From positions 540,393,137 to 540,457,136 of the forward strand of contig OX422217.1 in the NCBI GenBank assembly GCA_949130495.1: 64,000 nt of DNA. Reading direction: 5' to 3'. Under the pieces are notes generated by a model. The model searched no databases, was not told the origin of the DNA, and saw only the letters and a list, made by a program, of their open reading frames with translations. A program made the position numbers and the translations under genes. Shown piece after piece: positions 33,298-45,348 of the stretch (its first letter is position 1; each line of letters opens with the position of its first letter). The DNA comes from Sambucus nigra. Lineage: Eukaryota; Streptophyta; Magnoliopsida; Dipsacales; Adoxaceae.

Positions 33298-34230
33298 TGA
33301 TGATGCTAGAATTAGCACCACCAGGTAAGGTGTTTTCAAGCCCAATCTAAGAACAACAATGGCAGCATAGTTACGTAAAAGGTAGGAGAATGAGATGAGG
33401 AGAAGAGGATAGAGCACCAGAATATAAGTGGTTCAACCTAAATTGGCCTACGTCCACTGTGTGTGTGAATAACCTCACTGTAATAAGGCACTGATGGCCA
33501 TGGATACAATCTCTCAAGCTCTCTCTATCTACTGTGTATCTAGACAGAGTTTCAGCTAGGGTTGTATATCCTTTATCCTTTACAAGGTAGAGGATGACCT
33601 CTATATATAGTACCTAGGGGGTGTAATATACCCCCCATGCATGAAATGTGCATGGGTGTGGTTGCCTCACCAATATGGGAAAGCCATCTGTCACTGTCAC
33701 ATGTAGACAATGATGATGCAATATTCTCCCCACGTGTGGGGAATAATCTTGTTATAACTGATTTGTGTCCACGTGTCCTTATCCAAATGTCAGCAGATGC
33801 TCGGCTATCGCACCTGGTGTATGACCTCGGCCTGGGAGAGGCCAAGGTTGCTAAGTCCAGGTGCTCGTTCAGTCCGAGGTGACCATAGAGGTCTCGGCTT
33901 AATCCTAGCCGAGACAATGGACAAGGTCGGCCTGAGCCGAGGTCGAGCTGGTGTGTTTGGAGCATCGACTAATGTCTTGATGAGGTTGCTGGTGGCTTCT
34001 TGCAAGCTCGACCTATGTTTGGCCGAGGTTGCCATTCCAAGGTATACGAGAATGCTGCCGATCCTTTTGATGCATGCGATGTCCCTTCGAGAGGCTGGTG
34101 GTAGTGTCGGCCTGGGCCGACCTTGCTATGGCCGAGCGCTGATGCCGCATGCCTAAGGCTTCTCCAATGTCGGCTACGATCTCGGCCGAGGTTGGTGTCT
34201 CCGAGCCGAGGTCACACTTGGGGCATATCA
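33298..34230 (-). repeat. 3' LTR of Tat element 1
   Basis: 933 bp. The purine tract AACTAAGGGCTGGGGGGTGA (on -) lies just inside at 34,251-34,231. The LTR carries many TCGGCC/GGCCGA motifs between about 33,827 and 34,212. Confidence 0.93.
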
Positions 34231-34809
34231 ATCACCCCCCAGCCCTTAGTTACATGTGAAAGAAGGTGACTATGGGGTTTACCACTCCGAGGTCTTTCCA
34301 ATATGAGCTAGTATTTGTTTGACACTTGTCCAGTGTTGAAGTATGGCTTGCTTGGCAAGCGTATGTTGTCAGCCGCCCTTTGGGGCTCCCAAGGCAATGA
34401 TGGGCCTTGGGAATCGCGCCTGTATATTTAAGGGTTTTGAACCCTCATTTTTCCCTCCATCCTCAATTCTCTTTCTCCTGCACGATTTGCATTCCAAGTG
34501 TTTCTCTCTCTCTAAAGGCATTCTCTTCACGATTCCACTGCAGAGGTCTTTGGTGGGGATTTTCTCGAGTTTTCTTCGTTTCCTTCCACTACTACTTCCT
34601 CAGGTACTCTCCGCCCTCCTTTTCCTTTCGTTTTTCCCTATTTTTTGTGTTTTTCGGCGAGCTTAGGGATTTTCAGGCAAGAACTTCATACTTTCAGGCG
34701 AACTGTATTTGCCTTAGGTTTCTTGGTTTGATCTTTAAATTACCTTACTTCATTTAGACAATCTTGTTTGTAGTTTAGGAAGCCTCCCTAAGTGTAGTGT
34801 CTGCCTCTA

Positions 34810-37209
34810 ATGCTCAGACCCCTATACCAACTTCTTGAGGAGTTCCCCTCCCTTAGGGAGAAGACTTTAGAAAAAATCAAACAAATAGAAAGAGCACAGG
34901 AGGAGGCTCGTAGGTCATAAGAATTCCCTATTAGACCCCTCTTCCCACCACCCCTGAAGGTGATATATCTTGATCCCTCGGAGTCTTTCAACCAGGTAGA
35001 GGTTCCTGTTGATCCTATACCAATGTCTGAGTCTTCCACCTCAGACCCCATGTCTGTGGATTCCTTCCAGGAGGCCAGGGACTTCTCAATTTGGGAAGAT
35101 TAGGCCCCTGATCAGGCCGAGGTCTCCAGCCGGGTCTCCTCTCATAACAACTCAAGCGCCTCAGCCTCTTCCTCAGAGGTTGAGATCTTTGAGCCGAGTG
35201 TGACCATCCCACCACCACTTGACGCCATTCCTCTGTCGGCCTTCACCGGTGCCGAGTTCGCTCAGAGGTTCCCGGGTAATCCATCAACATCTGCTCCGGC
35301 CGACGTTGAGCTAGATGATGATGACGCTGAAAGTGATGTCGACGTCTCTGAGGCGGCCGAGATCGAGAGTACTGTAACTGAGGTAGACCTCCTCTGCTTC
35401 AGATATCTGTATTCCATTAGTCCCTCCATAAAGCTAAGAAGACCTATGAGGGAAGATAGGGCTTTTCACGGTCGAGACGGCGAAATCTGCTTGTACGAGC
35501 AGATGTTCAAGTTGGGGTTTAGTCTGCCCATCCATCCCATTATCAAATCTATCCTTGCCTATATCAATTTGCCTCCCTCTCAACTATCCCCTAATGCCTG
35601 GAGGGTCATAATAGGGGCCATAGTCTTATGGAAAGCTGTCCACCACTCAGACCTCCCAGTTCAGGTCTTTGTAGGTTGCTATGTCCCTTCCTCAGCCAAA
35701 AATCATCCGAGTTACTCTCATTTCGTAGCTCGAAAGCCTGAAAAAAAGATGCTTCAAATAACTCAGACTTCCAACCACAACTGGAAGCCGCGATACTTTT
35801 TTGCTTCTGGACCATGGGAATTTGGCCCATGTGTTCCCTCGTCCATTCTGGAGCCGAGGATGCCCCTTAGGTGGGGTAAGGTCACAATGTCTGCGAGGGC
35901 TGACCCTGTCCTGAGCCCACAAAACCTCCAGAAGGTGAAAGCCCTTCAAGATCAGGGGGTACATGGTCTGTTCGTTATGTTCGAACACTTGATGACCCCC
36001 CCCCCCCACTATCTCTCTGAGACAGGTCTACGTGGAAGTCCTCTTTCCGAGCTTGGTAAGCTCTTTCTATTTGAAGTTGAACCTCTGAGTTTATTTTTGT
36101 CTGATCTTCTAACTCAGATCTATTAATTTTGCAGAGCGTCCACAGGATATCTCAGACGAAATCTGGGAAATGGATGCACCCAGCTTGACGAGACTTGCAA
36201 AGAAAGCTGGCCTTAATGCTCCTCCCCCAGCTCCCTCTGCCTCGAAGCCCCAAGCCACAAAGAAGAGGGCTCCAGCTGATCATGCCCCTGAGGATCGGAG
36301 GCCAAAGAAAAAGAATGCTGATACTGCCATCCCCATCTCTTCGACGCCCTGTCGGCTCGTCTAGAGCAGTTGAAGATTACTGATAGCATAGTCGGCCATA
36401 GTCTTCAGGCCCTAGATGCCTTAGGCTCTACAATGACCGAGGCCGACAAGCGCTTCTTCAGGTCACTTGATAATCCTTTACTGGTTGAGTTCGAAATTCA
36501 TAGATCCATTCAGGTATGACCTCACTTTTCTTTCCAATTCCTAAGTGTAACCTCTGATTTGTCTTTTGCTCATTCCTGATCGCAAAATCTGTAGGGCCTG
36601 GCAGCGATGAACCACCTCTCCAATTGGACTTTGAGGAAGTTGCCCCTCATCCAAAAGGGTCAAGAGGCTGAGAAGGTTCAGAGTTCTTTGAACGCAGAAA
36701 TCGACCGGCTGAAGTCTAAGTTGGGTGCGTCTGACAAGAAGGTGAAGGGGCTGGAGAAGGAGGTCTCTCGGCTTAACAAGGACCATGCTGCGGCTCTGAA
36801 GGCCAAGGATGATGTTCTGCAGCAGAAGGTCAGCTCGGCCGTGAAGGCAGCCCTTGATGATGCCTCAGAGGGGATAATAGCCGAGTACAAAAGCTCTGAT
36901 GAGTTTATGAGCTTCGACTTTGAATACCTTGAAAGAGGTATCAATGCCACTATCAAGTGGGATGATGTCAAGGAGAGGGAGGCTGGCACTTTGAAAGCCT
37001 CTGACTTCATAGGCCTTGGCTTTGTTGATCCTCAGTTTGCCCAGGCCCTTCAGGAGGTTGAGGAGGAGGCTGTCGCGCCTGCCGAGACTGTCACGTTGGA
37101 CGGCACTGAGGTTGGAGGGGCAGACCATCATGATGACGTGGCCGAGGTGACCAACGTTGTCCATCCTAACCAAGCCGAAGATACCAGCATTCCCCCCTCA
37201 AACCCTTAG
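34810..37209 (+). pseudogene. Antisense spliced gene of Tat element 1 (gypsy-type transposon domain)
   Basis: It runs opposite to pol, in three exons: 34,810-36,055, 36,135-36,513 and 36,595-37,209, joined at good GT-AG sites. Exon 1 begins MLRPLYQLLEEF and holds the plant 'putative gypsy type transposon' (PF04195-like) region: LYEQMFKLGFSLPIHPIIKS, then LPPSQLSPNAWRVIIG. Exon 2 is a basic, proline-rich linker with a nuclear-signal-like RRPKKK. Exon 3 (205 codons) is a coiled coil ending in an acidic tail. Stops at about 34,918 (TAA) and 35,101 (TAG) and a frame change near 36,345 break this copy. Antisense ORFs between integrase and 3' LTR are known in Tat/Grande elements; their function is not established. 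Transcription would come from the 3' LTR side. Confidence 0.75.
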
Positions 37210-37430
37210 AGAATTTCTGAACATTGTTTGTAACCCCTGATATTGTAATCCCTGCACATCTATAATTTCTGAATGAACATGGCTCTTATTTTTCCATTCT
37301 TTGTACTCTCTGAATATTTTTTATCTCTGAATGTGTTATTCTCTGAAGAGGACCATCTTCTTTCGTTGTATGTATGTCGTGATGTTTTTGCTCAAGCTTA
37401 TACAATGGTGTTTGCTTAAACCAAATTAGG

Positions 37431-38156
37431 AGTCTGAGCTCAGACCTCGTCACCCTTTAATGGTGTTATGAAGGTCTGAGGTCATCACCTAAGATGTTAG
37501 CCCCATTAATGAATATCACCAAATTAATGATGTTAAGGGTCTGAGGTCATCCCATTATGTAGTCTGAGCTCAGACCTCGTCACCACTGAATGGTGTTATG
37601 AAGGTCTGAGATCATCACCTAAGATGTTATCCCCATTAATGAATCTCACCAAATTAATGATGTTAAGGGTCTGAGGTCATCCCATTATGGTGTCTGATCT
37701 TAAACCTCGTCACCACTGTGGTGTTATGAAGGTCTGAGGTCATCACCTAAGATGTTAGCCCCATTAATGAATCTCACCAAATTAATGATGTTAAGGGTCT
37801 GAGGTCATCCCATTATGGTGTCTGAGATCAGACCTCGTCACCACTGAATGGTGTTATGAAGGTCTGAGGTCATCACCTAAGATGTTAGCCCCATTAATGA
37901 ATCTCACCAAATTAATGATGTTAAGGGTCTGAGGTCATCCCATTATGGTGTCTGAGCTCAGACCTCGTCACCACTGAATGGTGTTATGAAGGTCTGAGGT
38001 TATCACCTAAGATGTTAGCCCCATTAATGAATCTCACCAAATTAATGATGTTAAGGGTCTGAGGTCATTCCATTATGGTGTCTGAGCTCATACCTCGTCA
38101 CCACTGAATGGTGTTATGAAGGTCTGAGGTCATCACCTAAGATGTTATCCCCATTC
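37431..38156. repeat. About 5.6 tandem units of about 129 bp
   Basis: Each unit contains GTCTGAGCTCAGACCTCGTC, GGTGTTATGAAGGTCTGAGG and TAAGATGTTAGCCCCATTAA, with few differences between units. The block separates the antisense gene's 3' end from the integrase 3' end. TCTGAGCTCAGA is a perfect palindrome. Confidence 0.92.
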
Positions 38157-38262
38157 ATTTCTGACATAAGTGCAAAATGAAGCAAGGACCACCATGGGAA
38201 CTGATCTTTTATTAATAATCTCTTCATGAAAAGATGGTACATTTACACAACTTCATGTAACA

Positions 38263-39560
38263 TTATATATAATACTTCTTTAGGTGGTCAGCATTCCATG
38301 GATTAGCAAAAGGTTCTCCTTCCAGATTTTCTAGCCTGTAAGTGCCAGGCACAACCTCTTCTGTCACTTTGTAGGGACCGTGCTAGTTTGGGTGGAGTTT
38401 GTTTGCTTTCTCTAAGGTCTTCTTTAGTACTAGGTCTCCCACTGTAATGGGTCTTGACTTCACCCTCTGGTTGTAGAATTTTGCTGCCCTCTGTTGGTAG
38501 GCTGCTTGTCTGACCTCTGCGTCCTCTCTTCTTTCTTCGATAAGATCTAGGTCTAGCCTCCTCTCTTCCCCATTATTATCAGGGTCATAGGTCTGAATCC
38601 TATGAGTTGGGAGCCCTACTTCTGTTGGTATGACGGCCTCTGAGCCATGTGCCAACATGAATAGGGTTTCTCCTGTTGGTGTCCTTACCGTGGTTCTGTA
38701 GGCCCATAACACAGCGTAGACCTCTTCAGTCTATCTTCCCTTTGCATCTTCTAACCTCTTCCTGATTCCATCGAGAATTGTTCTGTTTGTGACCTCGGTC
38801 TGACCATTTACCTGAGGTCGGCCAAGAGATGAGAAGAATTGCTTTATTCCTACTCTTAGGCAATACTTTTCTAAAGAGGAGTTCTTGAATAGGGTCCCAT
38901 TGTCCGAGATGAGAGTGTTTTGGAGGCCATATCTGCATATGATATTCCTCTAAATAAATTGGAAGGTCTTCTGCTCTGTGATCGTTATCATCGGCTCTGC
39001 CTCCACCCACTTTGAAAAATAGTCGATGGCAACTATCAAGAATCTATAATTGTTGGCAGCTCTTGGCAGGGGCCCTACTAAGTCAATTCTCCATACTGCA
39101 AATGGCCATGGAAAAGTGATTGACATCATTGGCTGATGAGGCTGATGAGGGATGGCGGCGAACCTCTGGCATTTATCACATTTCCTCACGTGGGCTGCAG
39201 CGTCCTTGGACAGGGTTGGCCACCAGTACCCCTGGATGATGATTCTTTTGGACAAGGGTCTTCCCCCTATGTGGCTAGAGCAAGAACCCTCATGAACCTC
39301 CTGTAAGACCCGAGGAACTTCTGTGGGGTGCACACATCTGAGGAGAGGTAGCAAGAATCCTTTCTTGTACAGGACGTCTCCTACTACCGAGAACTTGGTA
39401 GCCTTATATCTCAATTTCCGCCTTTCTAGCTTGTATTCAGGTAGCTCTCCCTTTCTGATATACCTGAAGAGGGGGCCCATCCATGAGTCTCCTATGTTCA
39501 AATTGTGACAAGGGTTATATACCTCTTCTTGCTCAATGGTTGCCTTCCTCAAGACCTCGA
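38263..39560 (-). pseudogene. Integrase of Tat element 1
   Basis: The zinc-binding region is visible as HEGSCSSHIGG...CDKC. The catalytic core includes WRIDLVGPLP and LIVAIDYFSKWVEAEP, and the third part contains MLWAYRTTVRTPTGETLF and a C-terminal segment HGPYKVTEEVVPGTYRLENL ending LKKYYI. The frame is broken after KTFQFI, around 38,720 and by a TAG replacing tryptophan after LHPN at 38,383. It would insert the element cDNA into the genome but is inactive here. Confidence 0.88.
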
Positions 39561-41338
39561 TAGGAATGGTCCTTCTAACATCTGTCTTCGTTGCCGAGCC
39601 CAACCTCGGCAATGCATCTGCGTGGCTGTTACTTTGTCGAGGCACTCTCTTCAGTCTTACCTCTTCAAAATGTTTTAACATTGTTCTCACCCTTTTCAGA
39701 TATTTGGCCATCCTTTAATCTCTGGCCTCATAGATTCCCAATACTTGATTGACAACTAACCTTAAGTCGCTGTGGAGTAGGAGTCGCTTTACGCGAAGAG
39801 TCTTTGCCAATGAGAGACCTGCTATCATGGCCTCATACTCGGACTCATTGTTAGAAGCTCGGAAGTTGAATCTCAAAGCGTATTCAAAGTTGGCACCATT
39901 TGGAGCTGAGAGTATCAACCCCGCACCGCTTCCATTGTCACAGGAAGAGCCATCAACGAAGAGGCTCCAAATATCTATACCTGATGAGAAGACCCCTTCT
40001 GTTATGACTCCTTTTTTGAAGAGGTACCGATTTTCCTCGTTCTCCGCAACTTGGTTCCTGGCCCCTTTGGATGCGATCTCTTCCTGATCTTGGAAGATGT
40101 TTGGTGTCGTCTCTTCCGAATTTCGAAAGACACCACGGTTTTCAACACCCTCTAGGCCATTTTCTACCTCGGCCTCTTCCCATGTAAACTCAGCGACAAA
40201 GTCTGCGAGGGCTTGCCCCTTAATAGCCGTCCTAGGTTGGTAGGTAAGATCGTACTCCCCCAACTCAATGGCCCATGTCATCAATCGTCCGGACTTCTCA
40301 GGTTTATGTAGGACCTGTCTTAGTGGGGAGTCAGTGAGGACAACCATGAAGTGGGCCTGGAAGTAAGGCTTCATCTTTCTCGAGGCATGTATCAAGGCGT
40401 AAGCTAGATTTTTCATGCGAGGGTAATTCTGTTCGGCCCCTTGAAGGGCCTTACTGTTGAAATATACAGGCCTTTGGATTCCAGCGTCTTCCCGTATTAT
40501 GGCTGCGCTGATGGCTGATTTGGAGACTGCCAGATACACGTACAGTTTCTCCTCTGCTACAGGCCAAGACAGCAATAAGGGAGACCCTAAATAAGACTTG
40601 AGCTGGTTGAAGGATTTTTTGCACTCTTCGTCCCATTGGAAGGCCTTTCTCAGCACCTTGAAGAATGGAAGGCACTTGTCTGTTGCCCTAGAAACAAACC
40701 TGTTAAGGGCAGCCACTCTCCCCATAAGTCTTTGAACATCTTTGATACTCCTCGGTGTCTTCATGTCAAGTAAAGCCTTGATTTTTTCAGGGTTCGCTTC
40801 AATCCCTCTCTGGTTAACGATAAACCCTAGTAACTTCCCAGCTCCTACTCCGAAGACACACTTTGTGGGGTTGAGTTTCATTCTGTATGAGTCCATAATA
40901 TCGAAGGTCTTCTCGAGATCCGTTACATGAGTGTTAGCCTTCAAGCTCTTTGTTAGCATATCATCTACATACACCTCCATAGTCTTACCTATTTGCTCTT
41001 CTAACATCTTATTAACAAGACGTTGGTATGTTGCCCCTGCATTTGTCAGGCCGAAGGGCATCACTTTGTAGCAGTACGTCCCTTTGTCTGTAATGAAGGT
41101 CGTCTTCTCCGAGTCTTCTGCATCCATAAAGATCTGGTTGTAGCCTGAATACGCGTCCATGAAGCTCATGAGCTCATGTCCCGCTGTAGCATCCACCATC
41201 TGATCTATCCGAGGTAAGGGATAGCTGTCTTTAGGATAAGATCTGTTCAGTCAGTGAAATCAACACACATTCTCCACTTCCCATTGACCTTGGGCACGAT
41301 GACTTCATTTGATAACCATTCCGGATATGTGACTTCTC
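39561..41338 (-). pseudogene. Reverse transcriptase and dual RNase H of Tat element 1
   Basis: The longest frame is 494 codons (41,199-39,715). RT motifs are SFMDAYSGYNQIFM, KVMPFGLTNAGATYQRLVN and the active site VYVDDML. The first RNase H follows (PVYFNSKALQGAEQNYPRMKN, LGEYDLTYQPRTAIKGQALAD). After a linker, a second RNase H begins WSLFVDGSSCDNGSGAGLIL and includes NNESEYEAMIAGL and LLLHSDLRLVVNQ, continuing past a stop at 39,718 to HFEEVRLKRVPRQSNSHADA. The N-terminal RT part lies in another frame upstream of 41,199. The two RNase H domains support Tat assignment. Confidence 0.9.
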
Positions 41339-42539
41339 TTATAAACTCAGCCTCTTCCAATTTTTTGACCTCTTCTCGATGACATCGTATTTCTCCCTGG
41401 AATAGACTCTTGGTCTCTGTTTGATTGGCCTGGCATCTTTGGTCACGTTGAGCCTGTGACTCATAACTTCAGGGTCGATGCCGGGCATGTCTGCATGACT
41501 CCATGCGAAAACACTCTGTCTCCTCTTGAGGAAGTTTATCAGCTCTTCCTTGATTTTTGACTTTAGGGATTTACCGACCTGGATGGTTTTTTCCGGCTCA
41601 TCCTCATTGAGGACGATGGATTCTACCTCTTCCGCGGCCTCTCCCTTCAACTTTGTCTCATCTCTTGGGTCAAGGGTATCAATGCTATAAGTGGTGGTTG
41701 CCCTCTTATGGGCTTCTCTCTCTTCGGCCGAGTTAAAGTAACATTCTCGCGCTGTGGTATGGTCACCTTGCACTTCCCCTACCCCATAAGGAGTCGGTAA
41801 TTTTAGCATCTGATGGACCGTCGACGTCACATCTTCAAACTCTTTAAGGACCACCCTTCCTATGATGAGGTTATAGGCCGAAAACACGTTCTCATCCATG
41901 ACGAAAAAATTTATCTTTTTGGTCAGCCTCTTAGGCCACTCATCACCCATCCGTACGTCCATCTCATACATGCCCAAGGGGTGGACCTTTTCTCCACTGA
42001 AGCCTATCAATGGGTGGTGATAGGGTGCCAATCTTGCTCTGCTAAGACCTAGGCTCTTGAAGCAAGGCCAGAACATCACGTCCGCCGAGCTCCCCCCGTC
42101 TATAAGGATCCTCTGCACCTCGCACCCATGCACCCTTGTTGTTATGACCAGAGGGTCATCATGGGGGGCTAAGATACCCTTGAAGTTGAGTCTGGAGAAC
42201 CCAACTACGAGGGTGTCCATGTCTACTTTCTTCATCTTCTGCACTGTATCGGAAGATGTTAGATTCACAACTTCAAGCTTGGCCACTGACCTGGCCTCTG
42301 CTACGTGAGCCTTCCGATCATCTACTTCAGAGCCACCTCCTGCAAATCCTCCACATATGGTGTCAACACCAAACGAGATCATACCAACCCTCTTTACCGG
42401 GATGTTGTCATCTTTCGGCGGAAGATCCGGATCGTCTTCATCATCACCTTCTGAATCATCGTCTCTTCTGGCCGGGACATTGTCACGACATCTGTCATTT
42501 CTCCTTTTCTTAGGGTCATCTCTTCCACCCTTAGGAGCT
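41339..42539 (-). pseudogene. Aspartic protease of Tat element 1
   Basis: It is part of a 525-codon frame. The active site reads ILIDGGSSADVMFW, with DGGSS replacing DTGSS, as is common in the Tat lineage. Downstream are LIGFSGEKVHPLGMYEMDV and NLIIGRVVLKEFEDVTSTVH. It ends in the RT-linker segment FLKRRQSVFAWSHADMPGID, then leaves frame. Its role would be cutting the Gag-Pol polyprotein. Confidence 0.85.
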
Positions 42540-44236
42540 TTACCGTCCACATACTTCCTCAACTTTCCAGATTTTAGCATCTTTTCAATCTCATCCTTCA
42601 GGGCGAAGCATCTGTCCGTGACATGGCCATGATCCTGGTGGAACTCGCACCATAGATTTTTGTTCCTCTTATGTGGTGGGGCTTTCAGTTTCTCTGGCCA
42701 TCTCAGAGTCCTGTCGTTCTTAATCTCGTTGAGGATGTGCTCGCAGCTCACAATCAAAGGAGTATAGTGAGCGAACTTGTCATCACCCGACCTCTTCTTC
42801 CCATCATTCTTATTTTGGGACTTTCCACTGCCACCTCGGTTCTCATCCTCATACTTGGCGGCCATTACCTCTTCCGCCTTCATTACTTTCCCTGCTGTTG
42901 CCAGGAGCTCCGCCATAGACCTAGAGGGGTCTTTCGTAAGTTTTCACAACAGCTTCCCTTTCTGTAGACCCCTTATGAGGGCGGTCATGGCTATGTTCTC
43001 TTCATAATCTTTGACCTCCAACTTCTATTTGTTGAATCTCGCTATGTAGTCTCTTAGTCTCTCATCATTGGCCTGCTTGGCATACAGCAGGTGAGTAGTC
43101 TTCTTTTGAGGTCTCACCCCAAAATAGAAGTTGTGGATGAATCGTTCAGCCAAGCCTTTGAAGTTCTCAATTGAGTTCTTCGGAAGGGAGGTGAACCAAC
43201 TGTGCGCTGCCCCTGTTAAGGTCCTAGAGAAGGCCCTACACTTCATCTCATTGGGTATCGAGTAGATGTCTGCTGCCGACTGGTACATCTCGATGTGATG
43301 TACAAGGTTAGTGCTGCCATCATACTTGGGAGACACTGTAGGAGGCTTGAACTTAGCTGGGGTTGGGAAGCCCACTATACTAGCCACAAATGGAGAGCCC
43401 TCTGAGTAACCCCTTTGTAATGGGTCCCTGCTTTTAATGAGGTCTCCTATCTTCTCCTCAAGGCATTGGATAGAGTCATTCCACGGTCTTCTGCCATCGA
43501 CCTGGCCGAGGTTGTCCCCAGCCACCTCCATGGGATGGACCGAGGGTTCCCCTGCCGCGGCACGTCGGCTGTTGACCTCTTCCTGTTCCCTGCCTCTTCT
43601 TTCACAGTGTCGGCCTTGGTCTGGCCGACCCTACCTGTTCCCTCTCTGAGAGCCTACTGCGCTCCTTGATCTCGACAATCTCTGTCTTAGGTCACACACT
43701 GGGCTCAATCTCTCAAAGGCTGACCCTCTGCTCAACCTATCAAAGGCTGACCCTCTTTGTTGAGCCTTTTCACCTCTTCGTCCGACACAACCTTGACTTT
43801 GCCGAAGAGGTCGTACAGTGTTATTTGACACCTCATACGGCTCCCAGCAGTCTTTCGGGGCTTCTTCCGCCTCTAGATCGTCATACTTGTCCTTTGGGAA
43901 AGGGTTTCCTTGCCTCCCCAGGCGCAAGCGCCTAGGGTCAGCAACGTCCCTTCTCCGCTGGGGTGAAGGTTGGTCCTTCATTGGTGCCTGGGGTGGCCCC
44001 CTGGCGTCAGGATGAGGCTGAACAGCCGCCGGAGTGATCATATCCGGTGAGACTCTAGGTGGCCTCATCATAGTTTGGCTGAGATGTGCAAATTGCTCCT
44101 ACATAGCTTGTTGTGTTGCAGCTAAAGACCTCAAGGCTGCAGCTACCTCCGCCATTTCGGACTGGGGCGGCGCCTGACTGGAACAAGGCCCTCCACCCCC
44201 AAGTGGCGGAAGAGGCGGTGGTAATTTTGGTGCCAT
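42540..44236 (-). pseudogene. Gag of Tat element 1
   Basis: It starts MAPKLPPPLPPLGGGGPCSS at 44,236. The gag core reads PKYDGSTNLVHHIEMYQSAA and GAAHSWFTSLPKNSIENFKG (Retrotrans_gag type). A zinc-knuckle-like CEFHQDHGHVTDRCFALKDE lies near 42,630. A TAG follows the ATQQAM segment (44,095), and further stops or shifts lie near 43,640, 43,022 and 42,945. The N-terminal third is proline- and arginine-rich. Confidence 0.85.
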
Positions 44237-44389
44237 ATGTTAACACTATAGAGCTTGAGTAGCAGATGAGCTTAGTACTTCAAAGGGCCTCTTTCAATGG
44301 TGAAGTAGCTCCACGCAAGGGGTGGTGCCTGGTTCACTACCAGAGTCTCCGGTGAGGTTAAGCTGAAGAAGAGGAAGAGACAGCTTCTC

Positions 44390-44408
44390 GTTCCCACAGA
44401 CGGCGCCA
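44390..44408 (-). promoter_or_regulatory. Primer binding site of Tat element 1
   Basis: On the - strand it reads TGGCGCCGTCTGTGGGAAC, three bases from the LTR. This is the usual sequence at this place in Tat-type elements. Confidence 0.8.
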
Positions 44409-44411
44409 AAA

Positions 44412-45343
44412 TGATGATGCTAGAATTAGCACCACAAGTAAGGTGTTTTCAAGCCCAATCTAAGAACAACAATGGCAGCATAGTTAAGTAAAAGGTAGGA
44501 GAATGAGATGAGGAGAAGAGGATAGAGCACCAGAATATAAGTGGTTCAGCCTAAATTGGCCTACGTCCACTGTGTGTGTGAATAACCTCACTGTAATAAG
44601 GCACTAATGGCCATGGATACAATCTCTCAAGCTCTTTCTCTTTACTATGTATCTAGACAGAGTTTCAGCTAGGGTTGAATATCTTAGATCCTTTACAAGG
44701 TAGAGGATGACCTCTATATATAGTACCTACGGGGTGTAACGTACCCCCCATGCATGTAATGTGCATGGGTGTGGTTGCCTCACCAATATGGGAAAGCCAT
44801 CTGTCACTGTCACATGTAGAGAATGATGATGCAATATTCTCCCCACGTGTGGGGAATAATCTTGTTATAACTGATTTGTGTCCACGTGCCTCTATCCAAA
44901 TGTCAGCAGATGCTCGGCTATCGCACCTGGTGTATGACCTCGGCCTGGGAGAGGCCGAAGTTGGTAAGTCCAGGTGCTCGTTCAGTCCGAGGTGACCATG
45001 GAGGTCTCGGCTTAATCCTAGCCGAGATAATGGACAAGGTCAGCCTGAGCCGAGGTCGAGCTGGTGTGTTTGGAGCATCGACTAATGTCTTGATGAGGTT
45101 GTTGGTGGCTTCTTGCAAGCTCGGCCTATGTTTGGCCGAGGTTGCCATTCCAAGGTATACGAGAATGCTGATGATCCTTGTGATGCATGCGATGTCCCTT
45201 CGAGAGGCTGGTGGTAGTGTCGGCCTGGGCCGACCTTGCTATGGTCGAGCGCTGATGCCGCATGCCAAAGGCTTCTCCAATGTCGGCTACGATCTCGGCC
45301 GAGGTTGGTGTCTCCGAGCCGAGGTCACACTTGGGGCATATCA
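44412..45343 (-). repeat. 5' LTR of Tat element 1
   Basis: 932 bp and closely similar to the other LTR, with scattered substitutions. It contains the TCGGCCGAGG-type motif cluster at about 44,937-45,325. Confidence 0.93.
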
Positions 45344-45348
45344 GTTGT

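Larger units (their letters stand above)
33298..45343 (-). mobile_element. Tat-lineage Gypsy element 1, complete but mutated, 12.0 kb
   Basis: Two LTRs (33,298-34,230 and 44,412-45,343) begin TGATGATGCTAG and end GGGGCATATCA on +, flanked by perfect GTTGT duplications (33,293-33,297 and 45,344-45,348). On the - strand the order is primer site, gag, protease, RT, RNase H, a second RNase H, integrase. A tandem-repeat block and an antisense gene then precede the purine tract and 3' LTR. The extra RNase H and the antisense gene are Tat-lineage features. Several stops and frame changes mean this copy is not autonomous. It is inserted in the CACTA transposon. Confidence 0.93.

Noticed and set aside
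42256..42967. Several + strand ORFs over the Tat 1 gag-protease region
   Set aside because: They are shadows of the real - strand frame; no domain is recognisable.
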